NCBI GenBank assembly: GCA_046727855.1
Contig: JBKPDL010000194.1
Span: 1-31,269, forward strand
DNA from: DASPWV01 sp046727855
GTDB lineage: Bacteria; Acidobacteriota; Vicinamibacteria; Vicinamibacterales; UBA2999
Direction: 5' to 3'
DNA: 31,269 nt
Shown here: positions 8,168-14,378 of the stretch, piece by piece
Layout of the letters: every line of letters begins with the position of its first letter
How positions within the stretch are numbered: the stretch's first letter is position 1
Translations under genes and position numbers: made by a program
The notes under the pieces: model-generated
Told to the model about the DNA's origin: nothing
Seen by the model: the letters and a program-made list of their open reading frames with translations, nothing else
Database searches by the model: none

Positions 8168-9391
8168 CTAAGCGGCGGTCGTGGGGCCGGGCTTTAGCCC
8201 GGCCATCGCAAATGCTCCGAGCTTTCGAACTGCCACCTCCATAAGGTTGTCAGGTGTCGACGCTCCCGACGTCAGGCCAATCGTGAGTGGTGCCACCGAA
8301 GGCATCCATCCGCGGCTGATCGTGTCGGCCTTCGACGACACATCGCGGTGGCGAATCTCGGTCTCGGACACGAGCCCGTTGGGATCGGCCACATGGTAAG
8401 TGGGCACCTTGCCGGCGCAGATGCGGGCGAGGTTGCACGTATTGCTGCTGTTGTAGCCTCCGATCACGATCATCAAATCGAGCGGCACCGTGTCAAGCAG
8501 CTGGATCACCGCGTCCTGCCGGTCCTGCGTCGCGCTGCAAATCGTGTCGAAGGCGCGGAAGCGCGCCGACAGCTCCGATTCGCCGTAGCGCGCCCGCATT
8601 GCATCGCGGAACATCTCGCCGACTTCCAGCGACTCCGAGCTGAGCATCGTCGTCTGGTTCGCGCATCCAACGTGCCGCAGGTCGCGATCGGGATCGAAGC
8701 CAGGCGAACACGCGTTGTGAAAACGTTCAAGAAACGCGGCGCGGCGCTCGTCGTCGGGCGTCGATGACTGGCGAATGTAGTCGCACACCATCCCGGCTTC
8801 CGCCTTGTCGAGGACGACAAGGTAGCGGCCGCCCTCGACCTGCAGCGCCTGTGAAGCCGTGGCGCGGGTTTCTTCGTGCCAGTATTTGCCGTGAATGATC
8901 GAGGTGAAGCCGTCGCGCGCGTAGCGGAAAACGTTCTTCCACACATTGAGAACCGACCCGCAGGTGGTGTCGACGAGGGTGCACGAGGCGCGCGTCAGCC
9001 GTTGCAGCTCGTCGATCGTCACGCCGAACGCCGGCAGAATGACGACGTCATCGGGGCCGAGTGTCCGTTCGTTTTCGCCGGGATCGCTGAGGAAACGAAT
9101 GCCTTGCGCGCGCAGCTGGTCGTTGACGTGCGGGTTGTGGATGATTTCGCCGGTGAGATACACGATGCGATCCGGAAATCTGCGGCGCGCCTGATAGGCG
9201 TAATCAACCGCGCGATCCACGCCATAGCAGAAGCCGAATTCGCGCGCGAGATGGATCGTCAGCCGCCCGGACTCGTAGCGGTAGTCGTTCTCTTTGATCT
9301 GTTGAACGAGCGCGCTGTGATAACTCTCCGCAAGAACGCCCGCCACCTCGTGCTTGAGGTCGAGGCCCTTACGGAAGACGACTGGCGGCAC
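8168..9391 (-). CDS. ispH: 4-hydroxy-3-methylbut-2-enyl diphosphate reductase (IspH/LytB), long form
   Basis: The last enzyme of the MEP isoprenoid pathway, an iron-sulfur protein converting HMBPP to IPP and DMAPP in the cytoplasm. At 407 aa it is the long form, like plant and cyanobacterial IspH, rather than the ~310-aa E. coli type. The cluster-ligand cysteines are C55 (EFGFCYGVDRAV), C144 (VDTTCGSV) and C285 (DTICSATQDRQ). Substrate-site residues include H85 (GEIIHNPHV) and H172/E173 (KYWHEETRAT). The start is GTG at 9391, overlapping the anti-sigma stop by one base (TAGTG), so translation is probably coupled. The last ~12 residues (MAGLKPGPTTAA) are encoded by a GC hairpin repeat rather than conserved IspH sequence. 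Confidence 0.95.
   Translation of the reverse strand: MPPVVFRKGLDLKHEVAGVLAESYHSALVQQIKENDYRYESGRLTIHLAREFGFCYGVDRAVDYAYQARRRFPDRIVYLTGEIIHNPHVNDQLRAQGIRFLSDPGENERTLGPDDVVILPAFGVTIDELQRLTRASCTLVDTTCGSVLNVWKNVFRYARDGFTSIIHGKYWHEETRATASQALQVEGGRYLVVLDKAEAGMVCDYIRQSSTPDDERRAAFLERFHNACSPGFDPDRDLRHVGCANQTTMLSSESLEVGEMFRDAMRARYGESELSARFRAFDTICSATQDRQDAVIQLLDTVPLDLMIVIGGYNSSNTCNLARICAGKVPTYHVADPNGLVSETEIRHRDVSSKADTISRGWMPSVAPLTIGLTSGASTPDNLMEVAVRKLGAFAMAGLKPGPTTAA
8185..8204. repeat. Perfect GC hairpin with TTTA loop inside the ispH 3' end
   Basis: GGCCGGGC (8185-8192), loop TTTA, GCCCGGCC (8197-8204). It lies within the last codons of ispH and encodes part of the GLKPGP tail. The stem length and TAAA/TTTA loop match the palindrome at 23847-23866. 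No T-run follows on the minus strand, so termination is not strongly indicated. Confidence 0.75.
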
Positions 9392-10020
9392 TAATGAATC
9401 TCGACCAGGTCGCCGACCTGCGGGGTATACGCGTCGAGCGCGCGGAGCGACGCGGCGCGGCGAAGCTCCATGGCCTGATCGATCTCGTCGAGCAGATCGT
9501 CATCCGTGGCGGACAGAGTGGAGCTCGCCTGCACGATGATGGCTCCCGCGGCTCCGCGCGGCGCGGCGAGCGCTGGCTGTTGACGGGTGCTGCGGTCCAA
9601 GCCCGTATCCCACGGCACGAAGTGGATCACCTGTCCCGCGACGAGGCCGATGATCAGGCCCGCAGCGGCGGCGACGCTGATCCATCGGCGGCTGATCGGC
9701 GAAACCGGCATGGCGGCCTCGCGCGCGCGAGCGGGAAAGCGCAGGACGCGAGCCGCCTGCCCGAGATGCGCGAGGCGATCGAGAATGCGCGTGCGCTGAG
9801 TTTCGAGCGCCGCGTCGTCGAACAACGCGTCCGCTTCTTGCCAGGCTTCGTCGCGCATCGCGTCCACGTCGGCCGTGAGCCTCGCGAGTGCCGCGGCGCA
9901 CCGATCGCAGTCGCCAACATGCACGAGCAATTGACGCTCGTAATCGCTTTCCGGCGCCCGGGCGGCGAGCGCCAGTGCCGTCAAGCGATCGAAAGGCACG
10001 CAGGATCCGCGTACGGTCAT
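9391..10020 (-). CDS. Zinc-binding anti-sigma factor, single-pass membrane protein
   Basis: 209 aa. Near residues 34-41 the sequence HVGDCDRC fits the H-x3-C-x2-C part of the zinc anti-sigma (ZAS) motif that binds ECF sigma factors. A single membrane span follows near residues 112-132 (ISVAAAAGLIIGLVAGQVI), and the C-terminal ~75 residues should be periplasmic. The ATG overlaps the sigma-factor stop as ATGA, and the stop overlaps the ispH GTG by one base. This arrangement strongly supports a sigma/anti-sigma pair. The stimulus is not evident. Overall similarity to named anti-sigma families is weak beyond the motif and layout. Confidence 0.82.
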   Translation of the reverse strand: MTVRGSCVPFDRLTALALAARAPESDYERQLLVHVGDCDRCAAALARLTADVDAMRDEAWQEADALFDDAALETQRTRILDRLAHLGQAARVLRFPARAREAAMPVSPISRRWISVAAAAGLIIGLVAGQVIHFVPWDTGLDRSTRQQPALAAPRGAAGAIIVQASSTLSATDDDLLDEIDQAMELRRAASLRALDAYTPQVGDLVEIH

Positions 10021-10670
10021 TTCTGTTCTCCCAAGACCATTCTGAGCTTGCGAATGGCCCGGAACAGGTGCACGCGCACCGTTGCCGGACTCATACCGGT
10101 TGCCTCGCTGATCTCGGCTGCGGTTCGCTCATCGATGTGCGAGAGCGTAAACACCAGCTTTTGCCGATCGGGCAGCGCGGCCACCGCCTTGACGACTTGC
10201 TGCCAACGCTCCTTTGCGAGCAGGCGATGCTCGCTCGAGGGATGATCGTCGGCGGCCTGTTCCACGGGACGCGCGTCGAGTGAATCCTCGCTCGGTCCGG
10301 TAATCCATCGCTGCTGCCGCCCGCGGCTTTTCAGCCGGTCGAGGGAGGCGTTGACGAGGATCCGCATGAACCACACATCGAACGGCAGCTCTTCGCGATA
10401 CTGCTCGATGTGAAGGAACACCTTGACGAAGGCGTCCTGCACGACCTCGTCGGCGTCGGCGGCATCGCGCAAATAGTGATACGCCGTGCGCAACCCGCGC
10501 CGCTGAAGCACCGCGACGAGCGCGCCAAATCGCTCCCGCGCAGCGTCGCGCTCGCCGGCGACCACCAGAGCCTTGATTTCGGCCGCTAAAACCGACGCAG
10601 CGGACTGCGACGTGTCGACGACGCGGCGCGGCGCTCGGATTTCGGCTTCGGCGATTGGGCGTCCTGACAT
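10017..10670 (-). CDS. ECF-type RNA polymerase sigma factor
   Basis: 217 aa extracytoplasmic-function sigma factor. Region 2 is visible as YLRDAADADEVVQDAFVKVF followed by DVWFMRILVNASLDRLKSR. Region 4 carries the helix-turn-helix ALPDRQKLVFTLSHIDERT with SEATGMSPATVRVHLFRAIR. An N-terminal extension of ~35 residues precedes region 2. It is the first gene of a coupled series (sigma, anti-sigma, ispH), with Spy-like and efflux genes downstream on the same strand. The 138-base spacer to the divergent pckA should hold its promoter. A minus-strand TACAAT at 10706-10711 is a possible -10 but has no convincing -35. Confidence 0.94.
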   Translation of the reverse strand: MSGRPIAEAEIRAPRRVVDTSQSAASVLAAEIKALVVAGERDAARERFGALVAVLQRRGLRTAYHYLRDAADADEVVQDAFVKVFLHIEQYREELPFDVWFMRILVNASLDRLKSRGRQQRWITGPSEDSLDARPVEQAADDHPSSEHRLLAKERWQQVVKAVAALPDRQKLVFTLSHIDERTAAEISEATGMSPATVRVHLFRAIRKLRMVLGEQK

Positions 10671-10740
10671 GACTTACGGGGTCGAGCTGCGGGGCGTTTA
10701 CCGGAATTGTAACAGGATCGGGGCAAATCGGTCTGCGATA

Positions 10741-10770
10741 TTGACTTAGCGCGATTCCAGCCGGTACGAT
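10741..10770 (+). promoter_or_regulatory. Sigma70-type promoter for pckA
   Basis: TTGACT (10741-10746) and TACGAT (10765-10770) are separated by 18 bases, close to the housekeeping consensus. Transcription would begin near 10777, giving a leader of about 32 bases. A GGAG ribosome-binding site lies at 10799-10802, six bases before the pckA ATG. Confidence 0.6.
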
Positions 10771-10808
10771 CCACAGATTATTTGGCTCGGTCCCCTCTGG
10801 AGTAATCA

Positions 10809-12407
10809 ATGAGCATCATGCAGGCAGGACACGCGCGCAGCTTGGAGCAGCACGGCTTGCGGACGTCCGGCCCCGTTCAGTGGAATCTGTCCGCCGCGGC
10901 CCTTTACGAACATGCCGTCCGGCGTAGTGAGGGCGAGCTCGCCAAAGACGGCCCCCTGGTCTGCCGGACTGGCGCCCACACGGGCCGCTCGCCGAATGAC
11001 AAATTTGTCGTCAAAGAGCCCTTGAGCGAAGGTCATGTGTATTGGGGCAAGGTGAACAAAGCGATCGAGCAGGCGAAGTTCGATGCCCTCAAGCGCGACA
11101 TGCTCGGGTATCTGTCGTCGAAAGAGCTCTACGTGCAGGATTTGTATGCGGGCGCCGATCCGTCGTATCGCCTGCCGGTGCGTTTCGTTCAGGAGCTTGC
11201 CTGGCACAACCTGTTCGTCCGCAACCTCTTCATCGTCCCGCCGCAGCAGGACCTCGCTGGTTTCGACCCGCAGTTCACTGTGCTGACGGCGCCCGGGCTC
11301 AAGGCCGACCCGGCGAAACACGGCACGCGTTCGGACGTCGCGATCGTGCTGAATATGGGCACGCGCGAGGTGTTGATTGCCGGGACGAGTTACGCGGGCG
11401 AGAACAAGAAGTCGATCTTCACGGTGCTCAACTACATCCTGCCGCTCAAGAACGTGCTGTCGATGCACTGCTCGGCCAACATCGGGGCCGCCGGCGACAC
11501 GACCTTGTTCTTCGGCTTGTCGGGCACGGGGAAGACAACGCTGTCCTCCGATCCGCAGCGGCGCCTCATTGGAGACGACGAACACGGCTGGAGCGATCAC
11601 GGCGTCTTCAATTTCGAAGGGGGCTGTTACGCCAAGATGATTCGGCTCTCGCAGGAAGCGGAGCCGCAGATTTTCGAGACGACGCGACGTTTTGGGACCG
11701 TGCTCGAGAACGTGGTCATGGACCCTGAAACACGGGAGCTCGATCTCGATGATGCGTCTCTGACGGAGAACACGCGCGGCGCCTATCCAATTGATTTCAT
11801 CGACAACTCGGTGCCATCAGGCATGGGCGGTCATCCGAGAAATATCGTGATGCTCACAGCCGATGCGTTTGGCGTGCTGCCCCCGATTGCGCGGCTTTCG
11901 CCGGAAGGTGCGATGTATCACTTCTTGTCGGGATACACCGCCAAGGTCGCGGGCACGGAGAAGGGCGTTAAGGATCCGACCGCCACGTTCAGCACATGCT
12001 TCGGCTCGCCATTCCTGCCGCTCAATCCGAATGTGTACGCGCGCGGACTCGGCGAGCGCATCGCGCGGCACGGCGCACGCGTGTGGCTGGTGAACACCGG
12101 ATGGACAGGCGGCCCCTTTGGCGTCGGCAAGCGGATGAAGATCGCCTACACACGGGCGATGATCACGGCGGCATTGCACGGCACGCTCGACGATGTCGGT
12201 TATCAGCGGCACCCGATTTTCAATATCGACGTGCCCACCAGTTGCCTGGACGTCCCAACCGAAGTGCTCGATCCACGCAGCACGTGGTCCGACAAGGATG
12301 CCTACGACGCGCAGGCGCGTAAGCTGGCGTCGATGTTCATCGAGAACTTCAAGACGTTTGAAGCGGACGTGGATCCCGCGGTGATACAGGCGGGACCGCA
12401 GGTTTGA
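10809..12407 (+). CDS. pckA: Phosphoenolpyruvate carboxykinase (ATP)
   Basis: Cytoplasmic enzyme converting oxaloacetate and ATP to PEP, CO2 and ADP, a gluconeogenesis entry step. 532 aa, the usual length for the ATP-dependent family. The P-loop GLSGTGKTTLS lies near residues 237-247. The metal/nucleotide block LIGDDEHGW follows, and the family-specific NTGWTGGPFGVGKRM is near residues 430-445. The early RTGAHTGRSPNDKF block is also typical. The start has a good GGAG ribosome-binding site and an upstream promoter, and it is divergent from the ECF sigma gene. The TGA stop (12405-12407) falls at the edge of a heptamer repeat element. Confidence 0.97.
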   Translation: MSIMQAGHARSLEQHGLRTSGPVQWNLSAAALYEHAVRRSEGELAKDGPLVCRTGAHTGRSPNDKFVVKEPLSEGHVYWGKVNKAIEQAKFDALKRDMLGYLSSKELYVQDLYAGADPSYRLPVRFVQELAWHNLFVRNLFIVPPQQDLAGFDPQFTVLTAPGLKADPAKHGTRSDVAIVLNMGTREVLIAGTSYAGENKKSIFTVLNYILPLKNVLSMHCSANIGAAGDTTLFFGLSGTGKTTLSSDPQRRLIGDDEHGWSDHGVFNFEGGCYAKMIRLSQEAEPQIFETTRRFGTVLENVVMDPETRELDLDDASLTENTRGAYPIDFIDNSVPSGMGGHPRNIVMLTADAFGVLPPIARLSPEGAMYHFLSGYTAKVAGTEKGVKDPTATFSTCFGSPFLPLNPNVYARGLGERIARHGARVWLVNTGWTGGPFGVGKRMKIAYTRAMITAALHGTLDDVGYQRHPIFNIDVPTSCLDVPTEVLDPRSTWSDKDAYDAQARKLASMFIENFKTFEADVDPAVIQAGPQV

Positions 12408-12494
12408 AGTTACAAGTTTCAAGTTCAAAGTTCAAAGTTAAGTTGGAAAGTTCTTCACTTTGAACTTTGAACTTTGAACTTTGAACTTTGAACT
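12403..12494. repeat. Inverted heptamer tandem-repeat element, locus 2
   Basis: The left arm is GTTACAAGTTTCAAGTTCAAAG and further CAAAGTT units. The right arm is five consecutive TTTGAAC copies ending four bases before the gatB ATG. The element forms essentially the whole pckA-gatB spacer, includes the pckA stop codon and leaves no room for a usual ribosome-binding site. Same unit as loci 1 and 3. Confidence 0.92.
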
Positions 12495-12498
12495 GACC

Positions 12499-13950
12499 AT
12501 GTCTTCCTACGAAGCCGTCATCGGCCTCGAGATCCATGCGCAGCTTCTGACCGCGACCAAGATCTTCTGCGGCTGTTCGACGACATTTGGCGCGCCGCCC
12601 AACACACATGTGTGCCCGGTCTGCCTCGGCTTTCCCGGCGCGCTTCCAGTACTCAATCGCATTGCGGTCGACTACGCGGTCCGGACCGCGCTCGCTCTCG
12701 GGTGCGAAATTCACGAGCAATCGGTTTTCGCGCGCAAGAACTACTTTTATCCAGATCTTCCCAAGGGCTATCAGATCTCGCAGTACGAGCAGCCGCTAGC
12801 CACGGGCGGTGGCCTGGCGATTCCAGTCAACGGATCCGGCAAGACGAAGTTCGTGCGGCTCACGCGCATTCACATGGAAGAGGACGCCGGCAAGTCGCTG
12901 CACGAGGGGTTTCCGGATTCCGATTCGCGAACGTATCTCGATTTCAATCGTGCCGGTGTGCCGCTGATCGAAATTGTGACTGAACCGGATCTTCGCTCCG
13001 CCGAAGAAGCCGCGACGTTCTTCGAAAAGCTGCGACAGATAGTCGTGTGGCTCGGCGTCAACGACGGCAACATGGAGGAAGGCAGTCTGCGCTGCGACGC
13101 CAACGTCTCGATCCGGCGGCAGGGTGAAACCAGGCTGGGGACCAAGGCGGAGGTCAAGAACGTCAACTCGTTCCGCTATCTGCAGAAAGCGCTCGAGTAC
13201 GAGATCGAACGGCAAATCGATGTGATCGAGCACGGTGGGCGGGTAGTGCAGGAAACGCGGCTGTTCGATTCCGCACAGGGCCGGACGTTTTCGATGCGCA
13301 GCAAGGAGGAGGCCCACGATTACCGCTATTTCCCCGAACCGGATCTGCCGCCACTCGTGGTCGATGCGAGACGACGCGAAGCCGTTGCCGCGTCGCTTCC
13401 CGAACTGCCTGAAGCGCGCATGAAGCGGTTTGTTGCGGAATACGCGCTGCCCGAATACGACGCCAACCTGCTCACGCACAATCGTCACCTCGCCGATTAC
13501 TTTGAGGAAACCGCACGCGCGTCGCAGAATCCGAAAGCGGCAAGCAACTGGATCATGGGCGAGCTGCTGCGAACGCTGAAGGAACGCGGCATCACGATCG
13601 ATCAGGTCCCGCTCACGCCCGACGCCCTTGCCGGGCTGATCCGGTTGGTCGATCGGGGGACGATTAGCAGCACGGTTGCGAAAGACGTGTTCGCGAAGAT
13701 GTACGAATCCGGGCGCTCGGCGGATGAGATCGTCCAGAGCGAGGGGTTGGCGCAGATCGGAGACGAGGACGCGCTCGCCGGCATCGTGCGCGAGGCGATT
13801 GCGGCCAATCCCGATGCCGTCGCGCAATTCCGCAAGGGTCGAAACAACGCCTTCGGGTTTCTCGTTGGCCACGTGATGAAAGCGTCGAAAGGGAAAGCGA
13901 ATCCGAAGGTCGTCAACGAGCTGCTCAAACGCGAGCTGGGGAGGCAGTAG
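12499..13950 (+). CDS. gatB: Aspartyl/glutamyl-tRNA(Asn/Gln) amidotransferase subunit B
   Basis: GatB binds mischarged Glu-tRNA(Gln) or Asp-tRNA(Asn) and, within GatCAB, phosphorylates the acyl group before amidation. 483 aa. The N-terminal YEAVIGLEIHAQLLTATKIF, the zinc-site region (FCGCSTTFG, HVCPVCLGFPG) and KNYFYPDLPKGYQISQYEQP are hallmark sequences. The C-terminal YqeY-like tail has NPDAVAQFRKGRNNAFGFLV. The start is ATG 12499. A TTG six codons upstream lies in the repeat and would add only repeat-encoded residues. gatA and gatC are not in the window. No convincing ribosome-binding site is visible because the repeat abuts the ATG. Confidence 0.97.
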   Translation: MSSYEAVIGLEIHAQLLTATKIFCGCSTTFGAPPNTHVCPVCLGFPGALPVLNRIAVDYAVRTALALGCEIHEQSVFARKNYFYPDLPKGYQISQYEQPLATGGGLAIPVNGSGKTKFVRLTRIHMEEDAGKSLHEGFPDSDSRTYLDFNRAGVPLIEIVTEPDLRSAEEAATFFEKLRQIVVWLGVNDGNMEEGSLRCDANVSIRRQGETRLGTKAEVKNVNSFRYLQKALEYEIERQIDVIEHGGRVVQETRLFDSAQGRTFSMRSKEEAHDYRYFPEPDLPPLVVDARRREAVAASLPELPEARMKRFVAEYALPEYDANLLTHNRHLADYFEETARASQNPKAASNWIMGELLRTLKERGITIDQVPLTPDALAGLIRLVDRGTISSTVAKDVFAKMYESGRSADEIVQSEGLAQIGDEDALAGIVREAIAANPDAVAQFRKGRNNAFGFLVGHVMKASKGKANPKVVNELLKRELGRQ

Positions 13951-13957
13951 CTCGCGG

Positions 13958-14060
13958 AGTTCAAAGTTCAAAGTTCAAAGTTCAAAGTTGGGAGCTGCGT
14001 ACTTGACACTTTGAACTTTCAACTTGAACTTTGAACTTTGAACTTTGAACTTGTAACTTC
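13958..14060. repeat. Inverted heptamer tandem-repeat element, locus 3
   Basis: The left arm (13958-13989) has four to five CAAAGTT copies and the right arm (14007-14053) has about five TTTGAAC copies, one degenerate. A central spacer of about 20 bases is not repetitive (GGGAGCTGCGTACTTGAC). It occupies most of the 127 bases between gatB and the zinc-ribbon/kinase gene. Confidence 0.92.
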
Positions 14061-14077
14061 CCGTAGAATCTTCTTCG

Positions 14078-14305
14078 ATGTCGTGCCCTCGGTGCGGCGC
14101 CACGGTGCCTGCGCAAGCGCGATTCTGCGCCGCATGCGGTATGGCGCTCGATGGCGACTCGGCGTCGAACGCCACGGTCGAGGAGCGGACGGTCGCGCCG
14201 ACTGCCGCCGCGGAAAACATTGCTGAAGCGGTTGTGCGGCCCTCATCACCTTCGGGTTCCAAATCATCTTCCAGCGGTTGGCTGACATCATCCCGACTCG
14301 ATTAG
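14078..14305 (+). pseudogene. Zinc-ribbon N-terminal part of a frameshifted Ser/Thr kinase gene
   Basis: 75 codons from ATG 14078 to TAG 14303-14305. The start MSCPRCGATVPAQARFC followed by AACGMAL is a double CxxC zinc ribbon of the kind found at the N-terminus of some bacterial receptor kinases. A Ser/Thr/Ala-rich linker follows (SSSSGWLTSS). Skipping one C in the CCC at 14292-14294 moves the frame straight into the kinase frame (SDSISHGRFPPGAILDGRYR). The two pieces then become one protein of about 910 aa ending at 16811. The break is either a real inactivating frameshift or a sequence/assembly error in a short C run. Confidence 0.82.
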
Positions 14306-14378
14306 CCATGGGCGCTTCCCGCCCGGCGCGATCCTGGATGGTCGCTATCGCATCATCGGCCTGCTCGGACGCGGCGGC

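Noticed and set aside
12796..13971. 391-codon frame antisense to gatB
   Set aside because: It covers a highly conserved gene and begins inside the heptamer repeat, and its composition is typical of GC-rich shadow frames.
14303..14305. Stop-codon recoding (Sec or Pyl) joining zinc ribbon and kinase, prompted by the nearby selB
   Set aside because: The codon is TAG rather than TGA, and reading through it leads into the wrong frame. A one-base shift explains the sequence fully.
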